Source: CAMAUF01 sp046152925 (GTDB taxonomy: Bacteria > Chloroflexota > Dehalococcoidia > Tepidiformales > Tepidiformaceae). From it: a DNA stretch of 51,653 nucleotides. How positions within the stretch are numbered: the first letter of the stretch is position 1; the number at the start of each line of letters is the position of its first letter. The stretch covers positions 1-51,653 of the forward strand of contig JBJXFX010000029.1 of the NCBI GenBank assembly GCA_046152925.1, given 5' to 3'. The position numbers and the translations under genes are program-made. Of the stretch, positions 41,712-49,010 are shown in pieces. The notes beneath the pieces are model-generated. The model was not told the DNA's origin, searched no databases, and saw only the letters and a list, made by a program, of their open reading frames with translations.

Positions 41712-43529
41712 GTGTTCGAAGCCGTGCTCGTAGCCAATCGCGGCGAGATCGCCGTCCGCGTGACCCGCACGCTCCGCCGGATGGGCATCCGCGCGGTCGT
41801 CGTCGCCTCCGCGCTCGACCGCCACAGCCTCGCCGTCCGGATGGCCGATACCCACGTCCTGCTGCCCGGCTACTCCGCCGCCGAAACCTACCTCGACGCC
41901 GGCCTCGTGCTCGCAGCCGCCCGCGCGACGGGCTGCGAGGCCATCCACCCCGGCTACGGCTTCCTCAGCGAGCGCGCCGACTTCGCCGAGCGCTGCCAAG
42001 CGGAGGGACTCACCTTCATCGGGCCAACTCCGGCGAGCATTCGTGCTGTCGGCGACAAATCGGCCGCGCGGGCGCTCGCCGTCTCCGCCGGGGTCCCGGT
42101 GGTCCCCGGATACGACGGCCCCGACGACGATCGCGCACTGCTCAACGCGGCCACAGCCGTTGGTTTCCCGTTGCTGGTGAAAGCGCGCGGTGGCGGCGGC
42201 GGTCGCGGGATGCGCGTTGTCGAAAGCCCCGCCGCGCTGCCTGAGGCCGTCGCCAGCGCGCGCCGCGAGGCGCTCTCGGCCTTCGGCGATGGCGGCCTCC
42301 TGCTCGAACGGCTGGTCACGGGCGCCCACCACGTCGAAGTCCAAATCTTTGGCGACCAGTCCGGCAATCTCGTGCACCTCGGCGAACGCGACTGCTCCGT
42401 CCAGCGCCGCCGCCAAAAGCTGATCGAAGAAGCCCCGAGCCCCGTCGTCGACGGCCCGCTCCGCGAGCGGCTCACGGCTGCTGCCCTCGCCATCGGGCGC
42501 GCAGCCAACTACGAGAACGCCGGGACCGTCGAGTTCCTCGTCGGCGCCCCGGACGCTGGCAGCGTGCGGCCCTTCTGGTTCCTGGAAGTCAACCCGCGTC
42601 TTCAGGTCGAACACCCCGTCACGGAGGCGGTTACGGGGTTCGACTTGGTCGAATGGCAGCTCCACGTCGCCGCCGGGGGAACGCTCCCCGTCGCCCAGGC
42701 AGATATCCGCGTTCACGGCCATGCCATCGAGCTCCGCGTCAACGCCGAGGACCCAGCAGCCGGCTTCGCGCCATCCACGGGCCGCATCCGCGCTATCGCG
42801 ACGACTCCCGGCGAGCGCGCGGATTTCGGTTACGCGCCGGGCGACCGCGTCCCCGGCGAATACGACTCGCTCGCCGGAAAGCGCATCTTCACCGGCGCGA
42901 CGCGCTCGGAGGCCCTCGCCGTGGCCCTCGGCGCGCCCCCGTCGCTGGCGGGACTGCGGACGAACGAGGCGCTTCTCACCGCGGTCCTCGGCCACCCTTC
43001 CTTCCGCGATGGCGGCGTCGATACCCGCTGGCTCGAGCGCGAGCTGCCCAACCTGGTCGCGCTGCCCGCAACCGCGGGCCAATGGGCCGAGGCCGCGGCC
43101 CGGAACCTCGACGGCGCCCGCTGGATCGGCGCCGGCGAGGTCGCCCTCTGGCTCACCGACGGGCGGGCGACAAGAGAAGTCCGGTCCGGGACCGCTGGCG
43201 TTTTGATCGACGGGGAGCCCATCTCCGCGGCGCCTGTCGCCGCGGACAGCGACCCCGCCATCCGCCTGGCCAGCCCCCCGCGTCTCCCGCCGCGAAAGCG
43301 CGACGACGCCGCGGCGGTCCGCACCGTGCGCGCGCCGCTCGCGGGCACCGTCGCCGCGGTCCACGTCGCCGTCGGCGACGCAGTCAGCGATGGCACGCTG
43401 CTCCTGACGATCGAGGCGATGAAGATGGAACACCGCGTCGTCGCCCCGACAGCCGGGACGGTCCGCGAGCTGGCCGTCGGGCCGCGTTCCGTCATCCGCG
43501 AAGGCGACCTGCTCGTGGAGCTCGCTTAA
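41712..43529 (+). CDS. Acyl-CoA carboxylase alpha subunit (biotin carboxylase + biotin carrier)
   Basis: 605 residues. Biotin carboxylase domain: VLVANRGEIAVRV, HPGYGFLSE, the ATP-grasp glycine-rich loop KARGGGGGRGMR, VEVQIFGDQSGN and the EVNPRLQVEHPVTE catalytic segment. The C-terminal BCCP domain carries the biotin-lysine motif EAMKMEH (about residue 570). Together with the beta subunit at 35523 it forms a methylcrotonyl- or related acyl-CoA carboxylase: ATP-dependent carboxylation of biotin followed by transfer. Shorter than the usual ~660 residues between the domains. GTG start set by the TAGTCT-N6 promoter. The stop overlaps the convergent thiolase by four bases (TTAA). Confidence 0.93.
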   Translation: MFEAVLVANRGEIAVRVTRTLRRMGIRAVVVASALDRHSLAVRMADTHVLLPGYSAAETYLDAGLVLAAARATGCEAIHPGYGFLSERADFAERCQAEGLTFIGPTPASIRAVGDKSAARALAVSAGVPVVPGYDGPDDDRALLNAATAVGFPLLVKARGGGGGRGMRVVESPAALPEAVASARREALSAFGDGGLLLERLVTGAHHVEVQIFGDQSGNLVHLGERDCSVQRRRQKLIEEAPSPVVDGPLRERLTAAALAIGRAANYENAGTVEFLVGAPDAGSVRPFWFLEVNPRLQVEHPVTEAVTGFDLVEWQLHVAAGGTLPVAQADIRVHGHAIELRVNAEDPAAGFAPSTGRIRAIATTPGERADFGYAPGDRVPGEYDSLAGKRIFTGATRSEALAVALGAPPSLAGLRTNEALLTAVLGHPSFRDGGVDTRWLERELPNLVALPATAGQWAEAAARNLDGARWIGAGEVALWLTDGRATREVRSGTAGVLIDGEPISAAPVAADSDPAIRLASPPRLPPRKRDDAAAVRTVRAPLAGTVAAVHVAVGDAVSDGTLLLTIEAMKMEHRVVAPTAGTVRELAVGPRSVIREGDLLVELA

Positions 43530-44707
43530 GCCCCTTCGAGGATGAGCGCTGTCTGTTCGGCCATGAAGCCGCCGGTGCCGCTCACAAAGGCGCGTTCGCA
43601 ACCGTTGATCTGCCGCGCGCCGGCGCGGTTCTGGATCTGCAACACCGCCTCGGTGACGTGCGACATCCCGCCCGCGATCCCGGCCTGGCCCATGCTCAGT
43701 TGGCCACCGTGCGTGTTCAGTGGCCAATCTCCGCGATACGTGAGGTCGTGGGACTCGGCGAAGTTCGCCCCCTGGCCTCGCGCGCAGAACCCGGCGCCCT
43801 CGATCGTCAGGACCACCGTGACCGTGTAGCAGTCATACAGCGATGCGAGCTGGACCGCCTCGCGGGGCATGTTCGCCATCGCGAACGCGCGGTCTGCCGC
43901 CGCCTTGATCGGCGTCAGCGTCAGGTCGGGCGCGTACGTCGTGGACTTGTGGGTGATGCGCTCGCCGAAACCCGTGACGGCGACCGGCCGCCGCGCCAGC
44001 CGCTTCGCCCGGTCCATCGACGTCACCACCACCGCGGCCCCGCCAAACCCCGGCATCACGATCTCCAACAGCTTCAGCGGGTCGACGATCGTCGGCGAGT
44101 TCAAGACATCTTCGATAGTGATCGGCGAGCGGAAGATGGCCTTCGGGTTCGCGAGCGCATTGGTCCGCTGGTCAACGGCGACCTTGGCAAGCTGTTCCGG
44201 CCGGGCGCCCGTCTCGTGGTAGTACCGCTGGGCGCACATCGCGAAGTGCGAGTTCGGGTTGTTGAGCCCGTAGGGGATGTCAAACTGCCCGTGGGGCGAA
44301 CCCCATGCGTCGGCGCCAAGATACGACCGCGACGGATTCCAGGCGGCCGTCGGGCTCGCTGGCGCTGGCACCGAGGCCGTCAGGCAAACGCACGTCTCGC
44401 AGAGCCCTGCCGAAATCGCGGCCATCGCCCGGCCCACCATCCCTACGGCGCTCGCCCCGCCAAGGTCGACGACCTCGGCGAAGTTGATCTGCAAGCCGAG
44501 GTATTCGACCAGCGCCGAAGGCCCGAAGAGCGGCGCCTCGGGGATAGCCGTCGAAAGCACGCCATCGACCTCGCTCGGGTCGATCCCGGCGTCCTCACAC
44601 GCCTCGCGGACGAGCTTCGCGTACGCCTCAAGGGCGAACATCGGCGGGTCCGCCCAGCGGCGCTGGGGCGCCCACTCCGTCAGTCCAACAATCGCAGCCT
44701 GTGCCAT
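43526..44707 (-). CDS. SCP2-type thiolase / lipid-transfer-like acetyl-CoA acetyltransferase
   Basis: 393 residues. Start AAIVGLTEWAPQRRW, GPSALVEYLGLQINFAEVVDLGGASAVG and NPNSHFAMCAQRYYHETG match the thiolase superfamily branch of SCP-x/Ltp2 proteins. The C-terminal segment is YDCYTVTVVLTIEGAGFC and NTHGGQLSMGQAGIAGG, where the conserved His is retained. The classical Cys nucleophile of degradative thiolases is not obvious near residue 90, as is usual for this branch; some members are retro-aldolases that need a DUF35 partner, which is absent here. ATG at 44707. It lies 54 bases after the ATP-grasp gene on the same strand. Confidence 0.86.
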   Translation of the reverse strand: MAQAAIVGLTEWAPQRRWADPPMFALEAYAKLVREACEDAGIDPSEVDGVLSTAIPEAPLFGPSALVEYLGLQINFAEVVDLGGASAVGMVGRAMAAISAGLCETCVCLTASVPAPASPTAAWNPSRSYLGADAWGSPHGQFDIPYGLNNPNSHFAMCAQRYYHETGARPEQLAKVAVDQRTNALANPKAIFRSPITIEDVLNSPTIVDPLKLLEIVMPGFGGAAVVVTSMDRAKRLARRPVAVTGFGERITHKSTTYAPDLTLTPIKAAADRAFAMANMPREAVQLASLYDCYTVTVVLTIEGAGFCARGQGANFAESHDLTYRGDWPLNTHGGQLSMGQAGIAGGMSHVTEAVLQIQNRAGARQINGCERAFVSGTGGFMAEQTALILEGA

Positions 44708-44761
44708 GGCACCGCATCCTACGCCGGGCGCCTTCACCGCGTCACGGCCCGCGGGCCCTGG

Positions 44762-46039
44762 TCAACGGACAACGAACGTGGCGAGGCTCCTTGGGTCCCG
44801 GACCGTGCGGACCGCCCAATCCAGCGGGTCCACAAGTGCGGGCATCAGGTCGTCGCCCGCGAACATCGCGGGGTTGACATCGCGCGGGGCGCGCCAGCGC
44901 CATGCGAGCCAGCCGAGAGCCTCCCGTGGGCTCATGGAGCGCCCGGTCACCTGACCCACCACTTCAAGGTGGAAGGGGATGTCGTAGACCCACTTCCGCG
45001 GCCCAGCGCCACCGTTGCGGTCCGCGCTGTCAAGCAGCGCCTCGACGGCATCATGTTCACCGAGCGCAGCGCGGTAGCTCAGCAGCGACAGCGGCAGGCC
45101 CCGTCGCTCAGTGAACGCCACGCTGTGGAACAACCGGGGGTTGAAGTCGATCAGCAAGTAACCCGATCCAGACGGGACAAACTCGGCCTCGACCATCCCG
45201 AAAAAGCCCGCCGATCGGGCGAGACGGAGCACCCCGTCCCGCAGGTCCGGCAGCACTGGCGCGGCTTCGACGCCACATCCGACACCGAAGCTCCGTGGGT
45301 ATTGGAGGACCTTCCGGGTCGCCATGAACGACGAGCGGCCCGACTCTTGATGGATAAACCCCACGAGGTTGTACACCTCCCGTCGCGAACCGGGGTGCCG
45401 CTCCTGGATAACCGGCCAGTCGTCCTCGGGCTCACGCGGCGCCGTCGGGTCGATCAACGCTTCGGCTTGCAACTGACGAACTACCGGGAGAAGACCGCTA
45501 AAGCTCTCCGGCACGACCGCCTTGCGCCAATGCATATTGCCGAGGTGCGAACGGAGCTTGACGATCAGCGGCCGCGCCGGCAGCGACGCCAGACCACGGA
45601 CCTCGTCCTCGGAGCGCGGCGCCCACGTCTCGGGGGTTACAAGGCCAGCTGCGTTCGCCCAATCGGCCAGCACGTCCTTCCGAAGCAGCCCAGAAATGAC
45701 TGAGCCTCCGGGTACGTAGCAGCGCCCGCCGGCCGCCTCGATAGCGGCGCGCTCGTTCGCCATGAGCCAAATCGAGGCGTCGCTGCCAGGGATCATCGCA
45801 GCTTTCGTCTCCGCTGCTATCGCGAGCAGAGCTGCTCGCTGGGCCGCATAGCTCATCCGCGGGGCGAACGTACGGGAACGCCGTACGTATCGTGAGCGTG
45901 TCGCCGCCGACAGGGCCCCGGTGCGGCCAAGCGAGACGTGAATCCCTGCCCTGCCGAGGGCCCGCACCGCGGCAATGGCGCCCGCACCCTCGCCCGAAAC
46001 GAACGCCGGGACTGGGGCCTCAGCGGGAATCGCGGTCAT
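44762..46039 (-). CDS. ATP-grasp ligase-like protein
   Basis: 425 residues from the ATG at 46039. The N-terminal pre-ATP-grasp domain includes PAFVSGEGAGAIAAVRALGRAGIHVSLG. The middle has RPLIVKLRSHLGNMHW (ATP-binding strand with Lys), then DWPVIQERHPG, and the metal-binding region VEAEFVPSGSGYLLIDFNPRLFHS (Glu and Asp/Asn). This matches carboxylate-amine ligase-type ATP-grasp enzymes that form amide or ester bonds via acyl phosphates. The ATG overlaps the stop of the GNAT-like gene (ATGA), indicating a functional pair. Substrate unknown. A long upstream extension in frame is GC shadow. Confidence 0.86.
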   Translation of the reverse strand: MTAIPAEAPVPAFVSGEGAGAIAAVRALGRAGIHVSLGRTGALSAATRSRYVRRSRTFAPRMSYAAQRAALLAIAAETKAAMIPGSDASIWLMANERAAIEAAGGRCYVPGGSVISGLLRKDVLADWANAAGLVTPETWAPRSEDEVRGLASLPARPLIVKLRSHLGNMHWRKAVVPESFSGLLPVVRQLQAEALIDPTAPREPEDDWPVIQERHPGSRREVYNLVGFIHQESGRSSFMATRKVLQYPRSFGVGCGVEAAPVLPDLRDGVLRLARSAGFFGMVEAEFVPSGSGYLLIDFNPRLFHSVAFTERRGLPLSLLSYRAALGEHDAVEALLDSADRNGGAGPRKWVYDIPFHLEVVGQVTGRSMSPREALGWLAWRWRAPRDVNPAMFAGDDLMPALVDPLDWAVRTVRDPRSLATFVVR

Positions 46040-47004
46040 TCTGGCCCGCCCGTACTGCTCGCGGGCGCGCCGGGCCGGCGAGCGACGCGGCGAGCCGCCT
46101 GGGTCGCGTATTCCGGCGCCCTCCGGACCGCCAGCCGAACGCGCGCGGCTGGGGAAGCCGCCGTCGCTAACCAAAGAGGAGCCCCCGCCGGCGCCCAGTG
46201 CCGCTTGTACTCGAACATCGTGCCGAGGCTGATCGTCCGGTGCCCGTCGCGATACGCTCGCATCATCAGCGTGTCGATCAGGAGGTTCCCCGGCGAAACG
46301 CGGCGCGTCTCGCCCGGCCGCCGGATCGTCGTCCAATACCAGACGTCATCCCCGCGGCGAAACGTCGAACACGCCGCCACGATTCCGTCCTGGCCCTCGA
46401 TGGCGAGCGTCGACGCCCGCCCGAGCGCCGCGAAGTGGCGGTGCGCCGCCGCCCGCTCACGCCAATTCACTGCGTCGCTGACCGGCATGTGCCCCCACCT
46501 TGCGTACCACGTCGAGAACATCCACTCCGCATCGCCGGGCCGGTCGAAGTCCAGCGAGTACGACTTCATCCGGTTGCGGTTCAGCCGGATGCCATCCATC
46601 CAACCACCCTTGCGCCAATGGATCTCCGGGTTCACGGAAAGGTCCGCGATGTAGTGGGAATCGGCTTTCGCCCAGGTCACTCGCCGCGGCGGCAGCACGT
46701 GAAGATACCGCAGGCGAAACGGGCCTGGCAGCGTCACCAATGCGTCGAGGTGATCGCCAGGCCCCGCGGCTATCGGGGCGTCGGGATAGACACCCGTCAG
46801 CAGTGGCTCCCAAAACGGTGGACGGTAGCGCAGCGGCACCAACACCGGCCGCCCCCGCGAGTCAGCCGTCTCGACCAGCGCCTTCCGGTGGACCGTCTGG
46901 TCGCGGAGGACCTCGGCAAACACCGGCCACGGGAACTCCTCGATCCCACCAACACGCTCGAAGGCGCGCTCCGCTTCAGATGAGTCAACCGGGATACGAC
47001 GCAA
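46036..47004 (-). CDS. GNAT/FemAB-like acyltransferase
   Basis: 322 residues. Two half-domains of the GNAT type: an N-terminal part with ALVETADSRGRPVLVPLRY and a C-terminal part with STLAIEGQDGIVAACSTFRRGDDVWYWTTI, followed by PGNLLIDTLMMRAYRDGHRTISLG, the pattern of FemAB/BioF2-like enzymes in which a conserved helix binds the donor and a final strand ends in GxxK-like residues (EYKRHWAP). FemAB proteins transfer amino acids from aminoacyl-tRNA; other members acylate sugars or peptides. Start TTG at 47004 has AAGGA seven bases upstream; no ATG fits. It is encoded with the ATP-grasp gene, suggesting a peptide or conjugate synthesis module. Confidence 0.78.
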   Translation of the reverse strand: MRRIPVDSSEAERAFERVGGIEEFPWPVFAEVLRDQTVHRKALVETADSRGRPVLVPLRYRPPFWEPLLTGVYPDAPIAAGPGDHLDALVTLPGPFRLRYLHVLPPRRVTWAKADSHYIADLSVNPEIHWRKGGWMDGIRLNRNRMKSYSLDFDRPGDAEWMFSTWYARWGHMPVSDAVNWRERAAAHRHFAALGRASTLAIEGQDGIVAACSTFRRGDDVWYWTTIRRPGETRRVSPGNLLIDTLMMRAYRDGHRTISLGTMFEYKRHWAPAGAPLWLATAASPAARVRLAVRRAPEYATQAARRVARRPGAPASSTGGPE

Positions 47005-47023
47005 TTCGCTGTCCTTGGAGCGG

Positions 47024-48196
47024 CTAGGCGCGTGGCAATCCTAAACCGCGCGTCGCGATGATGTTGCGGTTGATCTCGCTGGTGCCGCCCTCGATCGTGT
47101 TCGCCACCGCCCGCAAGTACATGTACTTCAGCCGGCCCCGCATCGGCGCCTCCGACCCCTTCGACTTGGCATCGAGTTGGCCGTAGAGCCCCGTGAGCTT
47201 CATCGCCGTGCGATACACCCGCTGGTTCAGCTCGGTGCTGAACATCTTGGCGACGCTCGCCTCGTGGCCCGGCGCGATCCCTTCCTTGGCCTGGATCGAA
47301 ACGATTTTGTAGCTCATCAGCGTGGCCGTCGTCGCCTCGACATACCGGTCCACCAGGTCGTGGCGGACCATCGGGTTCGAGTCCAGCAAGCTCTTGCCAT
47401 TGCCACGGTTCTCTCGGGCGAACGTGACGAGGTCCTCCACCGTCTGGCGTGCCCCTACCGCGGAGCCGATATTCGATCGTTCGAAGCTCAGGGTCGTCTG
47501 CGCGAGATACCAGCCGCGGTTCTCTTCCCCGATCAGGTTCTCCTTCGGGATCCGCACATCCTCGAAGAACACCTCGTTGAACTCGTGCGAATCCGCCATG
47601 TTGATCAGCGGCCGGACGTTCAGGCCAGGGCTCTTCATGTCCACGATGAAGTAGCTGATCCCCCGGTGCTTCGGCGCCTCGGGGTCGGTCCTGGCGAGCA
47701 GGATCATCCACTTCGCAAGGTGCCCGCCCGATGTCCAAATCTTCTGGCCGTTGACCACGTAGTCGTCGCCATCGCGGATCGCCCGCGTCTGGAGGCTCGC
47801 AAGGTCCGAACCCGAGCCGGGCTCGCTATACCCCTGGCACCAGATCACCTCGCCCGAAAGGATTTCGGGGAGGAGCGTCGTCTTCTGTTCCTCGGTGCCG
47901 TGGACGATCAGCGTGGGGCCGGCAAACCCCACGGCGATGCCGCCGGGGCGCGGGACGCGGGCCTCCGCGAGCTCACTGTTGAAGATGAACTGCTCCATCA
48001 CCGTCAGGCCAGCCCCGCCGTACTCCTTCGGCCAGGCCGGCGCGATCCACCGCCGGTCGGCGAGCTTCTTGGTCCATTCCTTGTTGGCGCCCATCGCGAA
48101 CATGTCGGCGCTCGTCCCCTTGGGGGCCTCATGCTTGATGAAATCGCGGATTTCCGCGCGAAACGCGGCCTCTTCTGGGGTGTCCTGGAAGTTCAT
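47024..48196 (-). CDS. Acyl-CoA dehydrogenase
   Basis: 390 residues. N-terminal helical domain (TPEEAAFRAEIRDFIKHEAP), middle domain with IWCQGYSEPGSGSDLASLQTRA and VVNGQKIWTSGGHLAKW (FAD-binding and substrate side), and C-terminal helical domain with FERSNIGSAVGARQ and TSEINRNIIATRGLGLP, including the adenine-dinucleotide-binding EGGTSEI. The catalytic base is not clear: the Glu position of short-chain enzymes cannot be placed by eye. It oxidises an acyl-CoA to enoyl-CoA and passes electrons to ETF. ATG has GAGG at six bases. It leads a minus-strand run with the GNAT, ATP-grasp and thiolase genes. Confidence 0.93.
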   Translation of the reverse strand: MNFQDTPEEAAFRAEIRDFIKHEAPKGTSADMFAMGANKEWTKKLADRRWIAPAWPKEYGGAGLTVMEQFIFNSELAEARVPRPGGIAVGFAGPTLIVHGTEEQKTTLLPEILSGEVIWCQGYSEPGSGSDLASLQTRAIRDGDDYVVNGQKIWTSGGHLAKWMILLARTDPEAPKHRGISYFIVDMKSPGLNVRPLINMADSHEFNEVFFEDVRIPKENLIGEENRGWYLAQTTLSFERSNIGSAVGARQTVEDLVTFARENRGNGKSLLDSNPMVRHDLVDRYVEATTATLMSYKIVSIQAKEGIAPGHEASVAKMFSTELNQRVYRTAMKLTGLYGQLDAKSKGSEAPMRGRLKYMYLRAVANTIEGGTSEINRNIIATRGLGLPRA

Positions 48197-48281
48197 CGAA
48201 TACCTCGGCGGTCAGCGATACGTGTTGGCCATCGTACGGAAGCAGCCGGGTACCTGCACCCATTCGGCAAGGCCGCCAAGC

Positions 48282-49010
48282 CTAGGCAGCGCGCCGGAAG
48301 AGCCCCCGGAGCACCACCGCGCACATATCCACGAGCGCCGGGAGCGTGGTCGATCCACTGGCTGTCACGACGTCGCCTCGTTGCCCCTTCATCATCCTCG
48401 CGGCCAAGCCCGTCGGCGCGGGAGGTTCGAGCCGGTAGACGCGGATGATCTCCGTCGCGTCGAACCAGACACCGCGGCACGTCTCGCAGTAATCGAGACA
48501 GACCGACTCGTGGCGCGTCCGTTTCAGGTCCGCGCGGCACATCGGGCAGCGAAGCTGCATGAGCGCCCACCCACAGGCAGCGCAAATCCCGAGGGGCGTC
48601 AGCGCCGTCGAGCACCGGCGGCAGCGCTGCGGGACGGGCAGCGCACGCAGGGCGCTGTGGTCGAACCCATCACCTTCGAGACCATCGGAGAGGGCGTCGC
48701 CGGCCGCCCAGAAGCCGAAACAACCCGGGCAATACACCAACGGCGTCTTGGCGGTGGCCCCTGGCCGCGCGAACACTTCCATCTCCCGGCTGCCGGGGCA
48801 GCTCGGGCATCGCCAGCCAACGCCGAGTTGCACCTCTGGCGCAGGGCGCGGCTTCAGGGCGGGGCGTTTCGGGCGCTCGTCGCCGTCCTGTGGGATGTCC
48901 CAGCGGCCCGTGCCGGCCGCCTTCGCGCGGGCACGCACAATCCACGCCTCGTCCGAAAGGTCGTCCATACGAGGAAATTCGACCGGCGCCCCCGAACGTG
49001 CAGCCCTCAC
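48282..49010 (-). CDS. Multi-zinc-ribbon protein (zf-TFIIB-like)
   Basis: 242 residues from GTG 49010, which overlaps the ligD stop (GTGA); an ATG at 48968 gives 228 residues without a ribosome site. Three zinc-ribbon-like units are visible: CPSC...YCPGC (about residues 69-93), CRRC...CAAC (about 128-145) and CPMC...YCETCRGVWFD (about 154-182). The last is the TFIIB-like zinc finger signature (CxxCxGxWFD). The C-terminus is a hydrophobic helix (LPALVDMCAVVLRGLF). The function is not known; coupling to ligD suggests a role near DNA repair, but that is inference only. Confidence 0.75.
   Translation of the reverse strand: MRAARSGAPVEFPRMDDLSDEAWIVRARAKAAGTGRWDIPQDGDERPKRPALKPRPAPEVQLGVGWRCPSCPGSREMEVFARPGATAKTPLVYCPGCFGFWAAGDALSDGLEGDGFDHSALRALPVPQRCRRCSTALTPLGICAACGWALMQLRCPMCRADLKRTRHESVCLDYCETCRGVWFDATEIIRVYRLEPPAPTGLAARMMKGQRGDVVTASGSTTLPALVDMCAVVLRGLFRRAA

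Noticed and set aside
41307..43727. An 806-residue minus-strand open frame
   Set aside because: Antisense to the biotin carboxylase gene. No motif, low-complexity composition.
42653..45703. A 1016-residue plus-strand open frame
   Set aside because: It runs through the biotin carboxylase 3' end and antisense to the SCP2-thiolase and ATP-grasp genes. Its translation is Arg/Pro/Ala-rich without motifs, as expected from a high-GC shadow frame.
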